Positions 1 to 6,648 of a DNA stretch of 7,403 nucleotides are shown here, one piece after another. Position 1 is the first letter of the stretch. Each line of letters opens with the position of its first letter. The stretch comes from Flavobacteriia bacterium (GTDB lineage Bacteria; Bacteroidota; Bacteroidia; Flavobacteriales_D; Crocinitomicaceae). The position numbers were made by a program, and so were the translations under genes. The stretch is taken from NCBI GenBank assembly GCA_009925805.1, contig RFQF01000099.1, positions 1 through 7,403 of the forward strand, read 5' to 3'. Below the pieces are notes generated by a model, which was not told where the DNA came from, made no database searches, and was given only the letters and a program-made list of their open reading frames with translations.

Positions 1-1100
1 TCAATAATCCAACCGTCAATTTCATCTACAAATTCTTCCAAATCAACATCTTCAATATCGGATTCTCCTTCTCGGTAAACATCAATTTCATAGCCCACTA
101 ATTTCCCCGCCAATTTTATGTTATTTCCTCCCCTGCCAATGGCTAAAGAAACTTGGTCGGGTTTTAAGAAAACCTTAACGCGTTTATCTTCTTCATGAAT
201 TTCCATGGAAGTGATTTTTGCTGGAGAAAGGGCTCGTTGAATAAGCAGTTGGCGGTTCGAGGTGAAATTAATCACATCGATATTCTCGTTTTTCAGTTCT
301 CGAACAATTCCATGAATTCTACTTCCTTTCATTCCAACACATGCCCCTACAGGATCGATTCGGTCATCGTACGATTCAACAGCCACCTTGGCGCGCTCTC
401 CCGGTTCGCGAACAATTTTCTTAATGGTAATAAGGCCGTCAAATACTTCTGGAACCTCTAATTCAAACAATCGCTCTAAAAATTCTGGAGCAGTTCTGGA
501 AAGTATAATAACCGGCGTGCTATTGCGCATGTCTACCTTGGAAACCACGGCGCGAATCGTTTCTCCTTTTTTGAAGAAATCTGCCGGTATTTGTTCGGAC
601 TTCGGAAGAATCAATTCGTTTTGATCATCGTCCATTACTAAAATCTCCTTTTTCCACACCTGATACACTTCTCCCGTGACAATTTCGCCTACTCGCTCTT
701 TGTATTTCTTATATAGATGGTCCTTTTCCAATTCCAAAATGCGTGAAATGAGGTTTTGACGCAGCGATAATACGTTTCTTCTACCAAAATCAGAAAACTT
801 AAATTCTTCGGTAACGGATTCCCCGATTTCGAAGTCGGGTTCAATTTTCACCGCGTCGGAATAGGCAATCTCCAAGTTCGGATCTTCCACTTCGCCATCA
901 TCCACGATATCTTTATTTAAAAAGATTTGGACGTCGCCTTTGTCGATGTTCACAATAACATCAATGTGTTCATCGGTATTAAACTTACGTTTTAGCATGG
1001 CGCGAAATACGTCCTCGAGCACGTGCTGCATGGTTTGTTTATCGATATTTTTTAGCTCCTTAAATTCGGAGAACGATTCTACTAGGTCTGTACTATTCAT
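1..1100 (-). CDS. nusA: Transcription termination/antitermination factor NusA (3' end cut by window)
   Basis: NusA binds RNA polymerase and nascent RNA in the cytoplasm and modulates pausing, intrinsic termination and antitermination. I translated 366 codons from ATG at 1098-1100; the frame is open to the window edge, so the C-terminus is missing. By memory of Bacteroidota NusA (a little over 400 residues) roughly 45 residues are lost. Domains seen: the N-terminal polymerase-binding domain at about residues 1-125 (starting MNSTDLVESFSEFKELKNID), an S1 RNA-binding domain at about 130-200, KH1 at about 230-290 with RIDPVGACVGMKGSRI (GMKG loop at 256-259), and KH2 at about 300-345 with SLAIGRGGNN (GRGG loop at 322-325). 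An acidic linker follows KH2. The start lies 6 nt after the rimP stop and no Shine-Dalgarno is visible, so the two are probably co-transcribed. infB is the expected next gene beyond the edge. Nothing looks damaged. Confidence 0.96.
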   Translation of the reverse strand, partial: MNSTDLVESFSEFKELKNIDKQTMQHVLEDVFRAMLKRKFNTDEHIDVIVNIDKGDVQIFLNKDIVDDGEVEDPNLEIAYSDAVKIEPDFEIGESVTEEFKFSDFGRRNVLSLRQNLISRILELEKDHLYKKYKERVGEIVTGEVYQVWKKEILVMDDDQNELILPKSEQIPADFFKKGETIRAVVSKVDMRNSTPVIILSRTAPEFLERLFELEVPEVFDGLITIKKIVREPGERAKVAVESYDDRIDPVGACVGMKGSRIHGIVRELKNENIDVINFTSNRQLLIQRALSPAKITSMEIHEEDKRVKVFLKPDQVSLAIGRGGNNIKLAGKLVGYEIDVYREGESDIEDVDLEEFVDEIDGWII

Positions 1101-1106
1101 GATACA

Positions 1107-1577
1107 CTATTTAAAAGATATGATTCGTTTAATTTCTTTTATTTCTTGTTTTTCAAAGGTTAATTCTTCGCTGACTGTGGTTTTCTTGTTTTTTTCATTT
1201 TTTACGGTTCGTTCTACCGTAAGAACTAAGCTTCCGGATTCGTACTTGGACAGGGCACCTTCAAATAATTCACCGTTCGTTTTTAACACGGTTATTTTTC
1301 TTCCTGTATTTTTAATAAACTGTTTTTCGTGCCTTAAGGGTCGGTCCATGCCTGCAGAGGAAACGTTTAATTCAAAATCTGCTTCATCTCGGTCCAAATT
1401 ATGTTCTACATTTCTCGACACGGAAATACAATCTTCAATCGACACTCCGCCATTTTCCTTGTCCAGTTCGATGTTAATCACATTGGAAGCAGAAATGCTT
1501 ATTTCCACAATGAACAACCCCTTGTTCAATGCATCAATGCGTTCTTGAGCGAGTTGAAGAATCCTATTTTTATCCAT
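1107..1577 (-). CDS. rimP: Ribosome maturation factor RimP
   Basis: RimP (YlxS/YhbC family) is a cytoplasmic factor needed for 30S ribosomal subunit maturation. The 156-residue product has the expected two-part layout. The N-terminal alpha/beta domain includes GVSIEDCISVSRNVEHNLD and the family signature VSSAGMDRPLR (usual form VSSPGLDRPL) at about residues 71-81. A smaller SH3-like C-terminal domain rich in Lys/Glu follows. I chose ATG at 1575-1577. An in-frame TTG at 1581-1583 adds only two residues and lies inside the U-tract of the leader hairpin, so it is less likely. No Shine-Dalgarno is visible between the hairpin and the ATG, only a T-rich stretch. It is the first gene of the rimP-nusA unit, with 6 nt to nusA, and its leader carries a promoter and a terminator-like hairpin. 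Confidence 0.94.
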   Translation of the reverse strand: MDKNRILQLAQERIDALNKGLFIVEISISASNVINIELDKENGGVSIEDCISVSRNVEHNLDRDEADFELNVSSAGMDRPLRHEKQFIKNTGRKITVLKTNGELFEGALSKYESGSLVLTVERTVKNEKNKKTTVSEELTFEKQEIKEIKRIISFK

Positions 1578-1620
1578 TGTCAAAAAAAGAGGGGACTTTC
1601 GTCCCCTCGTTCATGTACAT
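1570..1620 (-). CDS. Possible leader-peptide upstream ORF (16 codons)
   Basis: An ATG at 1618-1620, close to the predicted transcription start, opens a frame reading MYMNEGTKVPSFFDNG and stopping at TAA 1570-1572. A second in-frame ATG is at codon 3. The frame crosses the leader hairpin and overlaps the rimP start (1577) by 8 nt in another frame. If translated, a ribosome would disrupt the hairpin and end close to the rimP start, which would suit attenuation or translational coupling. A frame this short can easily arise by chance and has no visible Shine-Dalgarno, so this is speculative. Confidence 0.2.
   Translation of the reverse strand: MYMNEGTKVPSFFDNG
1582..1608 (-). terminator. Intrinsic-terminator-like hairpin in the rimP leader (candidate attenuator)
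   Basis: Reading the minus strand, GAGGGGAC pairs with GTCCCCTC around a GAAA tetraloop (stem and loop 1589-1608). It is followed at once by seven T residues (1582-1588). The stem is 8 perfect base pairs, six of them G-C, and GAAA closed by C-G is an especially stable loop. The plus strand has no T-tract after the hairpin, so it acts in the rimP direction only. No minus-strand gene lies upstream to be terminated; the hairpin sits between the rimP promoter and its start codon. I infer attenuation of rimP-nusA. It might instead only block translation initiation. Confidence 0.75.
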
Positions 1621-1627
1621 TACTCTA

Positions 1628-1658
1628 CAAAGATAAACAAAATTACTATAAAACCAAA
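1628..1658 (-). promoter_or_regulatory. Bacteroidota-type promoter for rimP-nusA
   Basis: On the minus strand TTTG (1655-1658) is followed after exactly 19 nt by TATCTTTG (1628-1635). This matches the Bacteroidota primary-sigma consensus, TTTG at -33 and TAnnTTTG at -7, in both sequence and spacing. The transcription start should fall at about 1620-1624, giving a leader of about 45 nt that contains the terminator-like hairpin. It overlaps the regulatory region of the divergent plus-strand gene. Confidence 0.7.
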
Positions 1659-1675
1659 AACCCTAGAAAATCCCT

Positions 1676-1683
1676 TAATTTTG
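1676..1683 (+). promoter_or_regulatory. Probable -7 element of the DUF3109-type gene
   Basis: TAATTTTG is an exact match to the Bacteroidota -7 consensus TAnnTTTG and ends only 5 nt before the ATG at 1689. No TTTG is seen about 19-21 nt upstream, so the -33 half is missing or divergent. If used, transcription would begin at or next to the start codon, giving a leaderless or nearly leaderless mRNA. Confidence 0.45.
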
Positions 1684-1688
1684 CAACC

Positions 1689-2276
1689 ATGTTAGTTGAA
1701 ATAGGCGATAAAATTCTTTCGGCGGATCTTTTCAAGAAAAAATTTGTTTGCGACTTAGTTCGATGCAAAGGGGCATGTTGCGTGGAAGGGGATGCCGGCG
1801 CACCATTAAGCCACGAAGAGGTGGAACTTATCTCGAATAACCTGGAGAAAATCACACCTCTTATGTCGGAGGAGGGTCAGAAGGCAATATCGCGTATGGG
1901 AGTTTCCACCTTAGACCATGAAGGAGAACCGGTTACCCCCTTGGTGGATGGTGGGGCCTGTGTTTTCGCTATTTTCAATGCAGAAAACCAAGCCTTTTGT
2001 TCAATAGAAAAAGCATATTTATCCGGTGCAATCCCGAACTTAAAGCCAATATCCTGTTCCTTATATCCAATTCGGGTAAAGCAATTCAACGAGTTTACCG
2101 CGCTCCAATACGATGAATGGTCGATTTGTAATGCCGCCTGTGCTCAAGGAGAGGTATTGGGCGTAAAGGTTTATCAGTTTCTCAAGCAGCCGATTATCCG
2201 GGCCTTTGGTGAAGCATTTTACCAAGAACTTGAACTCATTGAAAAAGAATTAGAATCCTTGAACGAAAGCGAATAA
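1689..2276 (+). CDS. Cysteine-rich DUF3109-family protein, function unknown
   Basis: The 195-residue product resembles the Bacteroidota proteins annotated as DUF3109, distantly like the YkgJ-type cysteine-cluster proteins (recognised by eye, not searched). No function is established. Nine cysteines stand out: C21, C26, C30 and C31 in CDLVRCKGACCVEGDAGAPL, then C91, C104, C123 (ISCSLYPIR), C147 and C151 (WSICNAAC). Such spacing suggests a bound metal or Fe-S cluster, by inference only. There is no signal peptide or membrane segment, so it is probably cytoplasmic; the C-terminus (about 175-195) is Glu-rich helix. The open frame extends upstream to 1401, but that part runs antisense through rimP. 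I chose the ATG at 1689 because it follows the promoter-like TAATTTTG, and MLVEIGDKILSADLF looks like a native N-terminus. It is a single-gene unit, divergent from rimP and convergent with coxA. Confidence 0.85.
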   Translation: MLVEIGDKILSADLFKKKFVCDLVRCKGACCVEGDAGAPLSHEEVELISNNLEKITPLMSEEGQKAISRMGVSTLDHEGEPVTPLVDGGACVFAIFNAENQAFCSIEKAYLSGAIPNLKPISCSLYPIRVKQFNEFTALQYDEWSICNAACAQGEVLGVKVYQFLKQPIIRAFGEAFYQELELIEKELESLNESE

Positions 2277-2278
2277 GT

Positions 2279-2306
2279 AAAAAAAAAGCCCCAAAAAGGG
2301 GCTTTT
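2279..2306. terminator. Bidirectional intrinsic terminator between the DUF3109-type gene and coxA
   Basis: AAAAGCCCC (2284-2292) pairs with GGGGCTTTT (2298-2306) around an A5 loop, a perfect 9-bp stem. On the minus strand it is followed by a long T run (complement of the A-tract at 2279-2287), making a strong terminator for the respiratory operon. On the plus strand only TTTTAT follows, which is weaker but sufficient. It starts within a few bases of the plus-strand stop and lies 10 nt past the coxA stop, serving both convergent units. Confidence 0.9.
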
Positions 2307-2316
2307 ATCCGTTCGG

Positions 2317-4170
2317 TTAATGGCTTTCTTCCTCGTCTGGTCCTAGTGGAACATTTTGAGGTATAAAGTCCTCAGCGGCACCTGGTTTCGAATAATCGTA
2401 TGGCCAGCGATGTACCACGGGAAGAGCTCCTGGCCAATTACCATGCATATGTTCCACCGGCGTAGTCCATTCCAAGGTGTTAGAACGCCATGGATTTTGG
2501 GGTGCTTTAGGCCCTCTGAAAATACTGTAAAAGAAATTGTACAAGAAAATCACTTGCCCTAGTGCAGCAATGATAGCGAAAATGGTAATAATTACGTTTA
2601 AGTCAAGGATCATTTCATAGGCATCCGTATCGAATTCTTTGTAGGTAGTAAAGTTGTAGTATCGACGCGGCGCCCCGGCTAAACCGACAAAGTGCATTGG
2701 AAAGAAAACTCCGTATGCGCCAACAAGCGTAATCCAGAAGTGTACATATCCCATGCGGGTATTCAACATTTTACCGTACAGTTTAGGAAACCAATGATAT
2801 ACTCCGGCGAATAATCCAAATACTGCAGACATTCCCATTACAATGTGGAAGTGAGCGACTACAAAATAGGTGTCGTGAATCGCGATATCCAAAGCTGAAT
2901 CTGCAAGAATAATTCCCGTAACACCACCGGTAATAAATGTAGAAACTAAGGCAATGGCGAATAGCATGGCCGGAGTAAACACAATGGATCCTTTCCATAG
3001 GGTAGTAATGTAATTAAACACCTTGACCGCTGAAGGAATAGCAATCAGTAACGTGGTAAATACAAACACGCTACCCAAGAATGGGTTCATCCCTGTGATA
3101 AACATGTGGTGGCCCCAAACGATGAAGGATAAAAATCCGATAGCCAAAATAGACCCAACCATCGCTTTGTAACCAAAAATCGGTTTTCGAGCATTCGTAG
3201 CAATGATTTCGGAAGAAAGCCCCAACGCAGGAAGCAAAACGATGTACACTTCAGGGTGTCCCAGAAACCAAAACAAGTGTTGGTATAATAGGGGAGAACC
3301 TCCATGGTTGGTTAACATTTCCGATCCAACCATAATGTCGGATAAATAAAAACTTGTTCCAGCAAGACGATCCATGATGAGTAACAGGGCCGCGGACAAC
3401 AATACGGGGAACGAAAGAACCCCTAAAATGGCAGTTACAAAAAAGGCCCATATCGTAAGCGGCATGCGGAGCATGGACATTCCTGCGGTTCTGAGGTTTA
3501 ACACTGTAACGATATAATTCAAACTACCCAATAGCGAACCTGCAATGAAAATTGCCATCGAAATAAGCCATAACGTCATTCCGAATCCTGAACCTTCTAA
3601 CTGTGAAAGCGCGGATAACGGGGGATATACGGTCCATCCCGCCATGGCAGGACCATTACCTGTAGTTCCCCAATCGCCTGGGATGTCTAACCCAAAAATC
3701 GATCCGTTGAAAACGAACAGGGATAGGAACATGATTAAGGACGAAACGAAAAAGAACCAATAGGACAACATGTTCAAGAACCCTGAGGCCATGTCACGCG
3801 CACCAAGTTGCAATGGAATTAACAAATTGGAAAAGGTTCCAGACAATCCGCCGGTTAATACAAAGAAAACCATGATGGTTCCATGAATCGTCACAAGCCC
3901 AAGGTACATGTCTTGATTCAAAATACCCTCTGGGGCCCATTGATTACCCAGGAAAAACGACAGGAAATCCGATTTTTCGCCAGGCCAAGCCAGTTGGATT
4001 CTAAAAAGGATTGATAACATCATCGCTACAAATCCCATGAAAACAGCAGTCATCAAGAACTGCTTTCCGATCATTTTATGGTCTTGCGAAAAAATATATT
4101 TGCTAACAAAACTCTCTTCATGATGATGGTCATGATCCGCGTGTCCATGTGCGTCGTGTGTTGAAGCCAT
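2317..4170 (-). CDS. coxA: Cytochrome c oxidase subunit I (haem-copper oxidase, aa3/A1 type)
   Basis: This is the catalytic membrane subunit that reduces O2 to water and pumps protons, 617 residues with about 12 transmembrane helices. All core ligands are present: H96 (low-spin haem, IHG), H305 with Y309 in WFLGHPEVYI (CuB and the cross-linked Tyr), H354/H355 in VWGHHMF (CuB), and H440/H442 in VVAHFHIV (high-spin and low-spin haem). E307 in GHPEVY marks the A1 type. D126 and N133 (D-channel) and K383 (K-channel) are kept. The helix II-III region reads GGLSGTFSNLLIPLQLGARDMA, unlike the proteobacterial GGFGNYF form but as I recall it from Bacteroidota. The N-terminus has seven His within residues 5-17. 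The charged C-terminal tail after about 555 is soluble. It is the last operon gene, 19 nt after coxB, with a terminator following. Cofactors are inferred from family. Confidence 0.97.
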   Translation of the reverse strand: MASTHDAHGHADHDHHHEESFVSKYIFSQDHKMIGKQFLMTAVFMGFVAMMLSILFRIQLAWPGEKSDFLSFFLGNQWAPEGILNQDMYLGLVTIHGTIMVFFVLTGGLSGTFSNLLIPLQLGARDMASGFLNMLSYWFFFVSSLIMFLSLFVFNGSIFGLDIPGDWGTTGNGPAMAGWTVYPPLSALSQLEGSGFGMTLWLISMAIFIAGSLLGSLNYIVTVLNLRTAGMSMLRMPLTIWAFFVTAILGVLSFPVLLSAALLLIMDRLAGTSFYLSDIMVGSEMLTNHGGSPLLYQHLFWFLGHPEVYIVLLPALGLSSEIIATNARKPIFGYKAMVGSILAIGFLSFIVWGHHMFITGMNPFLGSVFVFTTLLIAIPSAVKVFNYITTLWKGSIVFTPAMLFAIALVSTFITGGVTGIILADSALDIAIHDTYFVVAHFHIVMGMSAVFGLFAGVYHWFPKLYGKMLNTRMGYVHFWITLVGAYGVFFPMHFVGLAGAPRRYYNFTTYKEFDTDAYEMILDLNVIITIFAIIAALGQVIFLYNFFYSIFRGPKAPQNPWRSNTLEWTTPVEHMHGNWPGALPVVHRWPYDYSKPGAAEDFIPQNVPLGPDEEESH

Positions 4171-4189
4171 TGTATTTTATTTATAATTA

Positions 4190-5416
4190 TTATATCATTT
4201 GGGTTGCTGTGGAATCTTTCGGCGCTTCAGGCGCAGCCGCAGGGGTTATCGATGCTTTGAAATCCTTCTTAGCCTTCATCCTCATCCATGCATTATATTC
4301 CTTTTCATCTAACACCACAACCATCATTCTCATTCCATAATGTGCCCCACCACAAATTTTATTACAAAACAAAATGTAATGGAAGGTAGGAAGGTTTTTT
4401 AATTTTCTCATTTCTGCCGTCGTGTAAATCGGAGTAAATTTCAAACGCGTTCCATAACCTGGAACCGCGTTCATTTGTTGACGAAAATGCGGAAAGTAGG
4501 CTGAGTGAATCACATCCTTCGAGCGAAAAGTAAACTCATACGGTTTATTCTTACACAGGTATAAGGTGTCTTTTTGAATGATATCGTTCCAAGCTGACTT
4601 ATCAGTCTGTGCGTTGTGGGTTGCTTTCATTTGGTTAAGCAGTCGTAACAGTCGTTCTTTTCTACCTAGATTCGTGCGAATCACGGACAGCGTTGAATCT
4701 GTAAACACGGTGTCGCGGTTGTTCAACATTTTTTGCAAATCCATTATCCCACCGGCACCAAACCGCATGGCTTGTATGGACGAATCGATGGTGGAAGAGG
4801 TAATAAGGCCTAGCTCATTGTTCGCTAAAATCAATTTGAAGTCTGTTTTTCCAAGCACATTATCTGACCCCGCATACCGTGCGGTCCAATTAAATCGTTG
4901 CGCATACAATTCTACTTTCAATGCATCATTCTTTGAAGCGGAAGTAATCTCATTCCAAGTTTGTAACCCTAGGATAATAATTACGGCTAAAACAACGGCA
5001 GGAATGGAAGTCCAAATCAACTCTAAACGATTATTGTGGGAAATAAACGTGGCTTTTATTCCCGGTTTCCTAACATAGCGGTACGCGAAGAAAAACAATA
5101 AGAAATTCGTTAAGAAAAATACGGCTAAAATGATGGCAAAGTTTAGATTCAACAGCCAATCTGTGGATTGACCTTCAATGGATGCTGCCGGACCTCTTCC
5201 TGTCCAGCCATATTTTAACATCAACCAAATGAGGCCTCCAAATTGGAAAATATTGAAAACCAACATTAACCGGGCATTCAAATAATTATCCCGATCTTGA
5301 ATATCGTGTTCGCCATGTTTTCGCATTTTTGCGGCCAATTCATACAACCGAGTTAATTGAGCAACAGCAATAGCTCCGATAACAATTATTACAATAATCA
5401 ACAATCTGCTTTCCAT
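4190..5416 (-). CDS. coxB: Cytochrome c oxidase subunit II (CuA)
   Basis: Subunit II accepts electrons at its binuclear CuA centre, here probably from alternative complex III cytochromes, and passes them to CoxA. The product is 408 residues. Four hydrophobic helices are visible (about 4-21, 48-68, 91-112, 131-152). The last two correspond to the usual subunit II pair, the final one with NNRLELIWTSIPAVVLAV; the first two are an N-terminal extension. The periplasmic cupredoxin domain follows. CuA ligands are H304 (DVIHSAYFPHFRQQMNAVPG), C351, C355, H359 and M362 in CNKICGGAHYGM. The usual Glu of C-x-E-x-C is K353; I recall this as normal in Bacteroidota. About 105 residues separate QRFNWTARY (173-181) from KPYEFTFRSKD (291-301), more than I expect, with a helical Lys/Arg-rich stretch at about 245-285. 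There is no haem c motif. Gaps are 17 nt from actF and 19 nt to coxA. Confidence 0.96.
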   Translation of the reverse strand: MESRLLIIVIIVIGAIAVAQLTRLYELAAKMRKHGEHDIQDRDNYLNARLMLVFNIFQFGGLIWLMLKYGWTGRGPAASIEGQSTDWLLNLNFAIILAVFFLTNFLLFFFAYRYVRKPGIKATFISHNNRLELIWTSIPAVVLAVIIILGLQTWNEITSASKNDALKVELYAQRFNWTARYAGSDNVLGKTDFKLILANNELGLITSSTIDSSIQAMRFGAGGIMDLQKMLNNRDTVFTDSTLSVIRTNLGRKERLLRLLNQMKATHNAQTDKSAWNDIIQKDTLYLCKNKPYEFTFRSKDVIHSAYFPHFRQQMNAVPGYGTRLKFTPIYTTAEMRKLKNLPTFHYILFCNKICGGAHYGMRMMVVVLDEKEYNAWMRMKAKKDFKASITPAAAPEAPKDSTATQMI

Positions 5417-5433
5417 CGTTTCGTTTTATAATA

Positions 5434-6642
5434 TTAAAATTCGTGATGCATACTTTCGTCAAGAAAAGGGTGATTCACCGGCATGAGCGGTGCCTTTGCT
5501 AAATTTTTCAACAACATGTAAATAAACAATCCAGCCATTAGCATGGCAAAACCTAGTTCAAGCATGCCTAAATGCGCATTTACCCCAAGCGAACCGGCTG
5601 AAACCATGATATAAACATCCAACCAATGCCCAACAAGGATAACCAGACCAACGAAGCTCAGAATCCCTGCGTCTCGTTTTGCATCGCGTGACATTAGGAT
5701 CAACATTGGGAAAACAAAATTAATGAAGAACATACCGAAGTACAGAAACTTGAAATTCTCTGTCCGCATGATATAATACACCACCTCTTCTCCAATATTG
5801 GCATACCAGATGAGCATATATTGAGAAAACCACAAGTACGACCACAAAAAGGAAATCGCAAAAATCCATTTACCGATGTCATGAATGTGCGATTCGTTGA
5901 CCTGAGGTAAATACCCCAATTTTTTAAGGTAGATCACGGTAAGCACAATCACCACCAATGCAGAAACCCACATTCCCGCGAACGTATACCAACCGAAAAG
6001 CGTACTAAACCAATGCACATCTATAGACATTAACCAATCCCAAGCAGAGGTAGAACTGAACACGGCAAAAAACACCAAAAATGTAGCCCCTTGGCGGTAG
6101 TTTTTAAAGTGAATTTTGGAACCTCCTACCTTATCTTCTTCCAAAGAACGGTTTCTGAATCCTCTTAAGAACCATAAATAAACAGCAAAATAAACCAAGG
6201 TGCGAATCCAAAAGAAAATTAAATTCAAGTAGGTGGATTTTCCTTGAATGATTTTATCTTCTGCAACCACTTCGCTATCCATCCAAGTGTAAACATGCGC
6301 ACCATGAAGTACTGAAGTGATGAGCAATACTCCACCAAAGACCGCAATTCCATAGGGTAGATATAGTGCCACGGACTCAATCACGCGTTTGACCACCACA
6401 TACCAACCTGCCTCAACGGCATAATTTAGAGCTAAAAAGAAAAGCGCTCCTAATCCAATTGCAAAAAAGAAAAATCCATTGATAATTCCATTGGTTATTA
6501 AACGCGTAAGAAAATGCTCTTCCCCTGCACCTAAAATAATTCCAACCAAGGCCAATAGCGCCCCAGCCCCTATCAATCCAAAGGCCGTATTACGCGCCTT
6601 AGCATTCATTTGAAAGTTGTTGTTTTCTTGTATATGCTCCAT
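5434..6642 (-). CDS. actF: Alternative complex III subunit ActF (NrfD-like membrane protein)
   Basis: ActF is an integral membrane subunit of alternative complex III, the menaquinol:cytochrome c oxidoreductase that replaces the bc1 complex in many Bacteroidota. It is a paralogue of ActC in the NrfD/PsrC family. The 402-residue product has about ten hydrophobic helices, at roughly 20-38, 52-72, 92-112, 140-160, 184-202, 212-238, 258-280, 297-317, 326-347 and 358-378. Landmarks recalled from the family include FSSTSAWDWLMSIDVHWFSTLFGWY (about 195-219), SYLWFSQYMLIWYANIGEE (about 268-286) and GHWLDVY (338-344). There are no cofactor-binding cysteines, as expected. It is 6 nt downstream of actE and 17 nt upstream of coxB. 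ActC also fits the fold, but the size and the position after the cytochrome c subunit favour ActF. Confidence 0.93.
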   Translation of the reverse strand: MEHIQENNNFQMNAKARNTAFGLIGAGALLALVGIILGAGEEHFLTRLITNGIINGFFFFAIGLGALFFLALNYAVEAGWYVVVKRVIESVALYLPYGIAVFGGVLLITSVLHGAHVYTWMDSEVVAEDKIIQGKSTYLNLIFFWIRTLVYFAVYLWFLRGFRNRSLEEDKVGGSKIHFKNYRQGATFLVFFAVFSSTSAWDWLMSIDVHWFSTLFGWYTFAGMWVSALVVIVLTVIYLKKLGYLPQVNESHIHDIGKWIFAISFLWSYLWFSQYMLIWYANIGEEVVYYIMRTENFKFLYFGMFFINFVFPMLILMSRDAKRDAGILSFVGLVILVGHWLDVYIMVSAGSLGVNAHLGMLELGFAMLMAGLFIYMLLKNLAKAPLMPVNHPFLDESMHHEF

Positions 6643-6648
6643 AGCCTA

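Noticed and set aside
195..624. Two overlapping plus-strand open frames
   Set aside because: Both are antisense to the S1 and KH regions of nusA and have no recognisable domain.
940..1548. 202-codon plus-strand open frame
   Set aside because: It is antisense to rimP and the start of nusA, both clear by motif. The product is Ser/Phe/Leu-rich in the way expected of a shadow frame.
1581..1583. TTG as the rimP start codon
   Set aside because: It lies in the U-tract next to the hairpin and adds only two residues; the ATG at 1575-1577 is the simpler choice.
1401..1688. Upstream extension of the DUF3109-type open frame by 96 codons
   Set aside because: It runs antisense through the 5' half of rimP and across both promoters and the hairpin. 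The 96 residues look non-native and the ATG at 1689 sits right after a promoter-like element.
4578..5078. 166-codon plus-strand open frame
   Set aside because: It is antisense to coxB, whose reading frame is confirmed by CuA and membrane motifs. It has no promoter or family resemblance.
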